Shown piece after piece: positions 34,667-45,803 of a DNA stretch of 64,000 nucleotides (within the stretch, counting starts at the first letter, position 1; each line of letters begins with the position of its first letter). The stretch comes from Quillaja saponaria (lineage: Eukaryota > Streptophyta > Magnoliopsida > Fabales > Quillajaceae): the NCBI GenBank assembly GCA_029379385.1, contig CM055617.1, positions 12,681,532-12,745,531 on the forward strand. Direction: 5' to 3'. A model generated the notes under the pieces. That model was not told where the DNA came from and did not search any database. It was given only the letters and a program-made list of their open reading frames with translations. The translations under genes and the position numbers were made by a program.

Positions 34667-37337
34667 TGACAGCGCTTAAGAAATAGCAGAACTAAGTGGG
34701 TAAAAAGGACTGGAACTTCAGTATAGACCCTTGTAGCAATGACACAAGCTGGGCTACACCTAAATCTGATTTAATGCCTCCCTACAACAATTCCCTCATC
34801 TGCAATTGTTCCTTTCCTGGAGGCGTATGCCATGTCTCAAAACTGTACGTACTTTTTTTTTTTCCATTGCAGAAAAAAGTTAGTTTTCTCTGTTCTTCTT
34901 AATTTGTTTATTTTTTATTTTTTATTAGCTATACATTCATTTATACTATTAAGCATTTTATTTGTTGTACCAAAAAAAACAAAAATAAATAACAGCATTT
35001 TCTTTGTTAATAAAGCAAGAATTTTTCATCTGTTGGATATACCCTAATCTTTTGTGAAATATAATTGATTCAGTAGTTTGCAAGGCATATTCTCTGATTG
35101 TTATTATTGATGATAATATTTTTGCAGATTTTACTGTAATGTGACTATTGGAATGCTAAACTGTACAAAAAAAATCAATGCAGATGATAAATACCCTAGA
35201 TTTTATTTAAAGTGCCAAGGCTGCCATTGGCCTCGTACTTGGCTTTGCAGCTTGGCATACTCAGTAGTAGTAAGTTAGTTAAGAGTCAGTTAAAAACTAT
35301 ATCACAACAAATTTATATGAAGGAATGTCACAAAAGGGTTATGTAGTATGCAATCAATATTTATTAATAACGTGATGCAGGTGAAGGGAACTTACTTATT
35401 CATGATGGCTGGTTATGAGAAGGGTTTGTACCTTAGTTGACTCAAAATAATAGAATTAGGGATTCCATAAAGTTGAATGTCAGCTGCACTAATTTACCCG
35501 AGAAATTTTAAGCATTACATTTGGCTGAATTTATTAGTGTACCTATCCATCTACTCAAGATTTGGATATCTGTGTGACGCAGTGTTTTGCATGGAGAAGA
35601 TTTAATCATGAGTTAGTTGTGCAATGGGTATGACTTTTGAGAATCTATAGAGCAAGTGTGCATAATTAGGTTATTGCTCTCATGATCATGCATCCTGATC
35701 ATGCACTAGATGCATCCACTATTTGATATAAAAAAATGGCATTAGGGACCTCTCTTATTCATAATAATGGTCTGTCAGTTTAAAATATTTGCAGTGTAAC
35801 TTTTACTTCAAAATCATTATATTATTACTCTATCTTGTTATACAGATTTCTTAAAGGGCAGGATCTTGCTGGTGTGCTTCCACCTCTTTGGCAAAGTTAT
35901 CATACCTCAAAACAATGTAAGTATAACTCGCACCTATATATTCTCCTTTTTCTCACACAAAAGAGCCGAGACTCTTGAATAATTCCACCACCTCCTATGC
36001 TAATCTTAAGTAATTTCATTGTTTATAGTGGCTTCCACAAATTTGGAATATCTGTAAAGGACTTCTCTAATTTGTGTTCAAGTTTAGACGTATGAATAAA
36101 TGCTCAGTTCCATTGGACTTACAGAGTGAGGAAACTGCAGGTCCATCACTGTGAACAATTTCTCAGGACCAATTCCTGACTACTTGGGGAATATTCCAAC
36201 TATTATATATGTGTATGCTCTTATTCTGTCTGTTTTATCTTTCATCTCATTATTTTCTTTTGATATAGAATTTTAGTTAGAAATAAGAATGCTTTATTTG
36301 TTTCCCATTTAAATTTTAATATTACGAAATACTATTTTCAGGAGCATCGAAAACAACCAATTTTCCGGAAATGTTCCTCCTCAGCTTGGAAGATTGGTCA
36401 ACTTGCAGAATCTGTAAGTTTTTTATCTTTCTCACTCACTCAATCTCTTTCAGTCCCATATTTGATAATTCACTTTTCTAAACAATAAATCATCTGTATT
36501 CAGCTGTTGTTATAATCTGCATTGGTATATTTTCTTGTTTGGCCTTGCAGCATTCTTAGTAGTAACAACTTGACAGGGGAACTGCCTGTGAATCTCTCCA
36601 GTCTGACTAAATTAACAGAATTGTAAGTGTTTGAACATTCTCAAAATTCTATCCATATCCATCTTACATTTTAGCCAAAAAAACATTCTAGTGGATGTGA
36701 TTCAATCTTGTTTCAATTTTTTTGTCATGTGCAGTAGGATTAAGCCGAAACAACTTTGTTGGAAAAATGCCCAGCTTCATTCAAAGTTGGAAACAACTTC
36801 AGAAGTTGTAACTTGTAAGTGCATTCTCATAATTCTTCGCTTTCTTCTTATTATGTTCTCTTATACCATCATAAAACATTTTGAATTTGGGTTAACCTCG
36901 TTTATACTGTCTTGGTAACAGAGAAATACAAGCTAGTGGTCTTGAAGGGCCTATTCCTTCCAGCATTTCTGCTTTGTCTGGTTTGTCTGACCTGTGAGTT
37001 TTTCCTTCTAAAATTGGAAAATAGAAAATGATTACTTTCACTTGTAGTAAGAGAATTTTGTGCTGGTTTCTCATATTGTCATGTTCAACTTCATGCAGAA
37101 GGATTAGTGACTTACATGGTGAGGGTCAAGAATTCCCCCCATTAAAGGGCATGACAGGCATGACAAGATTGTAAGTCATTCACAAGTTGTGACATGCTTC
37201 AGTTGTATAATCCAATGCCATTCTTGGCCACAATTGTTCTTAATTAAAATTGGCTTTTGTTGCAGGATGTTGAGAAGCTGCAATATTTCTGGAACAATCC
37301 CTGCATATATATCAGGAATGAACCAGCTACAAATTTT
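34667..37337 (+). other. N-terminal and LRR exon block of copy 2
   Basis: The first exon encodes the N-terminal cap (KKDWNFSIDPCS, CNCSFPGGVCHV), typical of subfamily VIII-2 receptors. Following exons encode LRRs such as FLKGQDLAGVLPP, NNFSGPIPDYLGNI, NNQFSGNVPPQLGRL, SNNLTGELPVNLSSL, ASGLEGPIPSSISAL and SCNISGTIPAYISGM. All introns fall at the same phase, as usual for this family. This shows what copy 1 has lost. Confidence 0.85.
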
Positions 37338-40300
37338 GTAATGCTTCTTACCTTATCTAAGAAACTAATGGACTTTGTCTTTCATGTATGAGGGTCTTCC
37401 AAGTAAACTATTTATTGTTCTTCTATTTAACTAGCACAATCTAATGTTAAATTTTTGTTAAGTGCCATTAATTTATATAAAAAAAAGAAAGTGAAGTACC
37501 ATTAAAACCTGAAATGTTGTGACAGCACTAGTTTGAAAATAACTTCAGAGAAACTTTTGCATTCATGATTTGGTCATTTATTGATTAATTATTTGATTAG
37601 AATCCCTACCATATATCATTTAATAATTAAAACCTAGTTTTCGTTTACTCATTCTCAAGCTTGATATATTACAACAGAACCTTCTAAGTCTCGAGGGTTG
37701 TGTGTGAGCAGTTAAGTAACTAAAGGTCTATATAAGTAACTCTTGCCCATGTTTTCATCTCTTGTCCATTGTTGTTAGGTTTCTTATACAGAGTTTCTTG
37801 CCATTTAACATTTTCAAAGCTTACTGAGGTAATAATATTATATTTGCACTAGTTTGGCACTCTTGGCTGTTGGAATTTTGATATACCATAATGCTAAGGT
37901 TTTTGAAGGAAATTAAAGATATTTAATCATATATGATGCATATATGAAAAAAATTGGAACAGATATAAATTAATATATCTGTTTTCAGACTTTTTGGACA
38001 CTACATACTATACTATAGGGTTGCTGAAGCAAAGTAATGCATAAGCATTGATTGCAATCGGTTTGCCATAAGAAGAGATACACTGTGGCTTCTTAGTTGT
38101 TCTGTACAATGGAATTTATTTATGTGAATGACTACGAAAATGTGAACTTGTCTGTTCGGATCTACACAGTTAAGATAACGGATATGCATCTGAGTCAAAA
38201 TTAAAGTCAACCATGATAGATCTGTTTGGAATTAATTTTAAAGAGGTTGGTAATTGCCTTTCAATTTTCAAGAATTTCTAAAGCAAGCAGAAATTTGTTG
38301 GACTTGTTTCTATACTCTTCCCGTGGAAGGCCGCTCTGGTGAGCCTTTTCATACTCCGTTTTATGCGGTTAATAATTTCTAGAGGAACAAAGTTCACATA
38401 TACAATGAAGATATGTGACTTTTTTTTGTCCATTGCAATTGTAGCTGCCATTTCTAAATATTCTGATTAATGGTGCTACTTTTCTACACTATCTGTACAG
38501 AAGATGTTCGTGATTAGATGATAAGATCTGAGGAAATCCTTTGGTTATTAATAGGACTTGTCGTGTATTAAATTTCCCTTTTATGATTAATTGTATGCAT
38601 ATGGTTTATGTTATCATATCACATACTTTGAAGTAGTTTGGATATATTGTTCAAGTTATAGTATAAGTTTTTCTATTTAATTAAATGATCACTTCCCTCT
38701 GAATTCTTAATTCTTATGTTATCGATTTTTTTACATTATTGCAGAGATCTAAGCTTTTACAGTTTGCAAGGAAAAGTTCCAAATTTGGAATTTCTATCGA
38801 GTTTGGAGTTCATGTAAGTAACTAAAAGTGCGGGCTTTGATTTTCATACTCCATAATGTACATGGGTTTCCTTGTATTCTTCATATCAGTGTATATTACA
38901 ATAGCACTTTTTTGTTGAAATATATGTATTGTGTACCTGTGTGAGTCACTAATTGTAGCTAATAGAGAAGTTTAGTTGTAAGTGCTTCATGGATCTCATG
39001 GACCATATAAGTACCGAAATTAGAAAGACAGGGGCATTCACTTTCACACTCTTCTAATGTAGTCTTAAACGTAGTTGTATGTCATTCTAAGCTAATATCT
39101 TTGACCTGCTTAATACATTTAAAGTGAATCTTATTAAGTTGTTGAATTAAATTGTTCCTTTCTTTCTTATTTTAAATTGAAATGATAATAATATGTATCA
39201 GTGGTCAAATGTATAGTGATTCTGTTACCTACTTGATAGGTATCTTTACAAGCAATTTGCTTACTGGGCCTATTCCGAGACTGGATCAAGAGTAGAGATA
39301 CCCGCTTGTAAGTTTTCATTCAAGTTATAAATATATTTTAGAAGTGATAAAGTATCTTGATTCTGGAGAAATATGTTTTTTTTTTTTTTTTTTGCATGTC
39401 TGCTTCTTTCTTGTCCATATCTTCAGGTCTGGAGAATACAGTGTTATTTGTCTTCTTAAGTAGTTCTCGTTCCTCTTTTATTCCACTATTCCTTGATCTG
39501 CCTGCTTGAGTCCTCTCTCTCTCTTCTGCATCGGGCATCTGCACTTCTAAAATGGTTTAGACTTTACATCACGTAGATGCAAATGCCTACAGAAGAGAAA
39601 AATTCAAGTGGCAGAATAGCATGAAGATTTAAGTTGGTGGATCAAAGAAGATGCCAGAAAGACTAAGAATAACATGCCTAGAAGTCGTAACATAATATAT
39701 GGGTGAGAAATTGTACAGATGAGTATAGCAGCAATAGGTTGAATGGCGAAAGAGAATATATATGAAGGATGCCAGCTAGGCTTGTAAGGTCCATATAACC
39801 AATCACAACTATCTAGGATTAAGGCTTCTTGATGCTGCTATTGTTGCTTGCTTTATACTATGAGCTAGCAGAGAATTTATCTTTTTCCTTTTCTTTTTCT
39901 TTTCTTTTACAGCAAATGGATGTTTCTTATAATAATTTTTTGGAGAGCTCTGTGCCACCTACTTGTCGAGAAACCCTGTAAGACCAATTTCCCCCCTTTA
40001 GTCCTTCCTAGTCAAGCTTTGCTTACAAAACAATTTTCATTCCTAACAAATATTATTTATACCATCTGCGTTTCATTTCATCAGGAACTTGTTCAAAACC
40101 TTTTCTGGACAAGGAAACACGTAAGTTCAATCCCAGTCCTCTCAGAGAACCAATTGCATTCATTCATTTTCTTTTCTTCCATGGTTTTTCTACTGACACT
40201 TCTTATAACACATAAATTAAGGATCCTTGGTGAGTGCCTGAAGAGGTTTCCTTGTTCAGAAGGTAAAAAAATGTGTGTTATTGTATCAAATATAAGAATA

Positions 40301-40481
40301 TTCTTAAGTTCTCTTTCTGCAGTTCCTATTCATATTTTTCATTGGGTGATGACAAATATCCAACTACTTTTACAAATATCAAAATTGGATCTTTGAATTA
40401 CTAAACAATTTCAATATGTTTTGTTTTCAATAGTCTTTGCTTCTATCTGATTCCCTTATTTGTAATCCTATATCCGTGTAG

Positions 40482-41069
40482 TTAAGTATTCATTGCACAT
40501 AAATTGTGGTGGAAAATCAGCCACCTTTGGGGACATCCAGTATGAAGCAGATGAAGACCCAGGTGGTGCAGCAAAATTTGTACCAGTCAGAAATAGATGG
40601 GGATTTAGCGGCACCTCAAGTGACCATATAGCAACTAATGTATTGGTTCTAAAGATGAACAACTCTGAATTGTACACAAGTGCTCGCCTTTCTCCTCTTT
40701 CTCTGACATATTATGCTCGTTGCCTAGAGAATGGAAATTATACCGTGAGGTTACATTTTGCCGAAATACAAATCAGGGGAAATAAATCCTATCAGAGTCT
40801 TGGAACACGAATATTTGATGTTTGTATCCAGGTATCATTAACATTGATTTTGCAGTCAGTTATGTAAACGGCGACTATGACACATAATTCAATTGGTTTC
40901 TGCAGGAAAACCTAGAGTTGAAATTTTTTGGCCATTATGGATTTTAAAGCATTATTTGTCCAGGACAAAACTTTATCAATCCGCTTTCATTGGACTGGGA
41001 AAGGTACAACAGCAGTCCCACAGAGAGGAGTATATGGTCCTCTCATATCAGCTATCTCAATTGAATCTG
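40482..41069 (+). other. Malectin-like region of copy 2 (damaged)
   Basis: The first exon is open and 30 nt shorter than in copy 1, a multiple of three, with loss of the FWDV-containing loop. The second exon has lost 35 nt after LEL and is out of frame. Confidence 0.8.
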
Positions 41070-41958
41070 GTAACCACTCTTGTACTTCAATTTGAAATTA
41101 GATGAATGAATATAGCCATATAGTGGAAGGTGTTAAGCATTTGATGCAAAATTCAGTGACTGTTAATAAAAATTAATTGGAACTCTAAAGATATCATCTT
41201 CTACTTTGAATCATTCTATAATTCTTGGTTTGTATGTATTTACCTGTATACTTTCTTATATTCATCACAAAATGCAATTCCACAATTTCTCTAACTTATT
41301 TCTTTATAATTAGACTTGAAACCACCTGATGATGGCAAGAACAACATTAGCGTTGTGGTTGGAGTTGTAGTTTCAGCAGTCGTCATCACTATCATGATAA
41401 TTGGCATTCTTTGGTGGAGATGCTGCTCCCAAAGCAGGAAATCTGGGGAATGAGGTAACTGAATCTATAATGAGAATTTTGATACAAAAAGATAACAAAT
41501 ATCATATTACATAACTATTGTGGAAACTGGAAAGGCATGACAATTTCCGAAGAGTTACCTTTTTTATCTCAATGAACAGGGTCTAGAGCACAAAAACAGA
41601 AAGGACACTCATGATCACAGGGTTGTGTACAACACAATCTAATTTTTCATAAATTTATATCTCCTCTCCCTCTCTTCCTTAGGCCCTTTTTTTTTTTTTT
41701 TTTTAATCTCAAAATTACATTTCTTGTCATTGCCGACAAAACTTACAACAAGGAAAGAAACTCAGAATCTTATATCAATTGGTTCTAAATAGCTGTTCAT
41801 ATATATAAGGAATTTTTTTCCTATAACTTCTGCACAGTCTGCTGCTGTTTTCTTATCTTCTGACTGCACAGAAAAAAATCAAAAGACCCTGACATTAACC
41901 TTATTACCTTGCCTTGTAAGATGCAATCTGACATCTTAAGGTTGTATCACGTGTACAG

Positions 41959-44900
41959 ATCTTAGAGACTTGGATCTGAAAACTGGATTCTTTACTTTCA
42001 GACAAATCAAAGCTGCTAATAAGATTGGGGAAGGTGGTTTTGGATCGGTATACAAGGTATCCTATGAGTCCTTAATTTCTGTATTTTTTTTTTTTTTTTT
42101 TCTTTTCTGTTTCCCTCTATTAATTCTTTTTCAATAGAATTTTTATTGTTCTTTGATGTATGAAGAGCCATACTGTGTGACATGTGATACATATATCTGA
42201 ACAAATTTAATTTTCTTTTCATGTAGGGCACATTATCAGATGGTACTATAATTGCTGTTAAGCAACTTTCTTCCAGATCCAATCAAGGAAATCGTGAATT
42301 TGTGAATGAAATAGGCATGATATCTGGTTTAAAACACCCAAACTTGTCAGATTGTTCGGATGTTGCATTGAAGGGAATCAATTGTTATTGGTCTACGAGT
42401 ACATGGAAAATAATAGCCTTGCACATGTTCTGTTTGGTGAGCTTGTTGTTTAATACTTCTGTAAGCAACTGAAAGCAAACACTGATATATGTATGTAATA
42501 TGTGTTATTTTCTATCTACATTAATTTCAGGTCCCGAAGGAAGTCAACTGCAATTGTATTGGCCAACAAGGTAAAAGATATGTCTTGGCATGGCAAAAGG
42601 TCTAGCTTTCCTGCATGAGGAATCAACAATAAAAGTTGTGCATCTAGACATCAAAGCCACCAATGTCCTACTTGACACTGACCTTAATCCTAAGATTTCT
42701 GACTTTGGTTTGGCTAAGCTTGACGAAGAGGAAAATACACATATAAGCACCAGAGTTGATGGAACTATGTGAGCACCTTATTTTATGTTTCGTTCATTAT
42801 TGGAAATCAGCTAGTTTGCCTGTTCTTTTCCTATATTTCTCTTCATACGCTTGACCTTGAGGACTTTCTGACAAGACATGCTAATGTTTCCTTTTCTCTT
42901 AGTTTCTTTTAAGTTTCATGACTCTACCTTGTTGGGGGGGTACAAAAGATAAGTTATGACCTTGATTTAGTGTGTTGATGCTTATAGTAATCTGTAAGAG
43001 GGCAGGAATTCATTGTTGATACAACTGTAGATAATAATGTGACAAACTCCTGGCTTTATTATCAAATAGGAACTTTAAATGTTAGCTGTTTACATATGCA
43101 AGAAATGGTGAAGGGCAGTCTTTACTTATACATATGAAGACCTGCATTGATATATTTGTTTTCATAGTCATAAGTATATGCATGTGATCCCATGTTACTA
43201 TAGAAAATCAATCCATATGGTATATCTGGTCGCTGCCCCAGGCAGGGAAATGGTGCATGATCATGACAATAATTGGATAAACCATGTCAAGTAAGTAAGA
43301 AATCCAGTGTATGTTCCTGTCATGACTCATGACACAAGGAAGCGCTGGCCATTTGTGCTAAATTCCAAAAAGACTTGACAATATTGGGGATACTTCGTAA
43401 TATCTTATAGAGCCAACTCCAGTTCATATAGCATGGTAGTCGGCACATGCCAACCCTCATACAATCACACATCCCTAGGTTATAACTATGTCTTCCACTC
43501 ATATCCTCGGCTCCCCCATTGAGCCCACTGAAATTACCTGCATTTATCCAGTTCCTGCAAAGCTTTTCGGAAATATCCATTCGATGAGTCTAAATTTCAA
43601 ATTTTCAGTTTCTCTTTTACGATTAGAAACATCAATTTTACTATTTCTATTTTGTGTATTCTCTCTCTTTATTTCTACATTGTTTCTAAAAGCATAATCA
43701 ATCAGTTGTAGATGCTGCATTATTTGCATATTCTCAGGTCTAAATGAAATTGGTTTTTTATTGGCAGTGGGTACGTGGCCCCTGAATATGCTTTATGAGG
43801 TTATTTGACCTATAAAGCTGACGTCTACAGTTTTGGGGTTGTTGCACTGGAAATTGTTGCTGGGAAGAACAACATGAAATATCGTCCAGATGAAAATTTT
43901 GTATGCCTGGTAGATTGGGTAAGATGGATATTTCCCCCTATTAAGACATTATACATGCAAGATGCAATTAGAACCACAGCTTTAAGAACGTCTAATTGAT
44001 TTGGATATCCTTCTCCAAGTCATATGACCCAAGAAAACCAAAATGAAATTCCACTAAACAAGCATTTTGTATGCCTTATGAAATTGAGTAAATTGGCTGT
44101 CTATCATTTTCTTCTGATTCTGAAGCAAGATAAGTAAAAATAAATCATCAGTTTGTAAGACTTCTCCTCTGGGCATCCTGCTTCATAATACACCAACTCA
44201 GAAGGGAATTAAACTATTTTTATGTTCATTTTGTTTGATTCAGTCATTTGTGGTACAAATTTAGTAGTTGAAGTGTTGAACAACATCTTTCTCTAGTGTT
44301 TTTACTTTCATTTAGTATCGAGACATTTGATTTCTTAACTGAAATTGAATGACATACTATAAGAGTAAGGTTTTCTTTGAACATTTTGAAGCAGTAGACT
44401 TGATATGATTTTTTTATTTTTTTTATTTTTTTTATTTTTTTTCCTTTTCCTTCTTTTGTCTGGAAAGAGTTCTTGTGTGTAAGTGCCATGAAGAAACATC
44501 ACAAGACTTCCAAGAGTGGAAATACGATACATGAAACTGTAATGTGTTATTTGTGTTCATTTTCTCTTGTTATTGATTTCTACTCTCTGCTTTTGTCAGG
44601 CCCTTGTTCTACAACAGAAAGGGAACTTGATGGAGCTGGTCGATCTGAAGTTGGAATCCAATTTCAACAAGGAAGAGGAAGTTAGAATGATTAAAGTAGC
44701 TTTGTTATGCACCAACCCATCACCAGCACTCAGACCTACCATGTCTAGTGTAGTGAGCATGCTTGAAGGCCAAACTGTTGTTCTTGAGTTAATCATGGAC
44801 CCAAGTATCTATAATGATGAATTGAGGTTGAAAGCTTAGCGAGACCAGTTTATTACATCCAACAAATGAAAGAGAGCTCAAGTGAAACTCAGAGCCTCAT

Positions 44901-44982
44901 TAATTCATCAAATGCCACATGGATTGGCTCTTCATCTACATCTGCACAGGATCTCTATCCAATCAGTTCTGTTGCTCGGTAA
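41959..44982 (+). other. Kinase region of copy 2 (damaged)
   Basis: The first kinase exon has a 21-nt in-frame loss removing seven residues of the TNNF segment. The second lacks one base near the RLYGCC motif. The catalytic loop reads HLDIKATN in place of [11 protein letters not shown] is kept. The APE exon has a stop at the conserved tryptophan. The last exon has a stop after RLKA. Confidence 0.85.
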
Positions 44983-45803
44983 TGTAAGAATTATGTCGAC
45001 CAACCTTCAAATGGTTATCATAGTGTTTTTAGGATAGAAATTTGCTCTCCATCATAAGGAGGTATAAGCATATCTTCTTATTTTTTTCATTGGATGAATT
45101 GGTAGTAGGTAATGGTGTCAACTAATTAGTTCAGACAGATTGGAAAGCAAGCAAGCGATGGTAACCATATTGCAGAATAGATGTGCTCCATTTGCTATCA
45201 ATGCCTTGTCTTCGTAGTTTCTGAAATGCAATTAAAACAAAAAAAGTTGCTGGTTGTGACAAGGAACAACAAAACCTACATGATTCATGCCAAAATCATT
45301 TCTGCAAGATTTTAATACTTTTGTTATTCATTGATTAAAATGCTTCTTTTCTAACTTAAATTCCAGAACCTGGGAAGGATCTTTTCGTTTTCACCCCCTC
45401 CTAGCTTCGAACCTGGACTCAATAAATTCCAGATTCCTAAATTGTCAAGTCAGTGAAACAAACCCTGGTTTGGTTTGTATTCTTTCAGGAAGCAAATTTG
45501 TACAACTTCAGTTTGATGTTTCCTAATTCAGAAATCAAACATCTAGTAAGGAATGGTGAAACTCCGAACTCCCTTTGTTCTGTTCCAAAAAGAAAAAGGC
45601 TTTGCAAAAGCATGTCAGGAAATTCGGGGCTTACATCAGCAAAACTAACTGTTAAATTGTACTGCAAGATTGCATGACATATTGAAAAGCAATTAACAAC
45701 TCCAAAATAGAGCTTCCTACTTCAGATAACAGATAAGAGGTGGCAATGAACCTCTAGCAAACCATACCCAAACTAATTTATTTTTAAAACTACTACATCT
45801 TAT
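44983..45803. other. Convergent intergenic region between copy 2 and the dynamin-related gene
   Basis: It carries the 3' flank shared with copy 1 up to about 45560 and then about 240 bp of unique sequence before the dynamin-related stop codon. Both flanking genes point into it, so it holds the 3' ends of both. No separate gene is seen. Confidence 0.6.

Larger units (their letters stand above)
34667..44982 (+). pseudogene. LRR-malectin receptor-like kinase copy 2, pseudogene retaining the LRR exons
   Basis: Exons: 34667-34844, 35846-35916, 36029-36053 (partial), 36141-36212, 36342-36413, 36551-36622, 36735-36807, 36922-36993, 37099-37170, 37266-37337, 38745-38813, 39240-39307, 39913-39977, 40085-40120, 40222-40262, 40482-40831, 40906-41069, 41314-41454, 41959-42056, 42227-42436, 42531-42768, 43768-43918, 44600-44982. 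Most LRR exons are exactly 72 nt, one repeat each. Lesions include shifted frames in exons 34667, 36735 (+1), 39240 (+2), 39913 (-1), 40906 (35-nt loss) and 42227 (-1), plus stops at the end of exon 41314, in 43768 (W to TGA) and in 44600 (L to TAG). HRD is changed to HLD. A signal-peptide exon and part of one LRR exon are absent. The family is a plasma-membrane receptor kinase; this copy cannot encode one. Confidence 0.87.

Noticed and set aside
35127..35280. Possible LRR exon after 'tttttgcag' in copy 2
   Set aside because: The translation does not match an LRR and contains stops in the needed frame; the next true exon is at 35846.
39920..40396. 158-residue open frame over copy-2 exons and introns
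   Set aside because: It reads through two splice sites in a frame other than that of the LRR exons; a product of lost frame rather than a gene.
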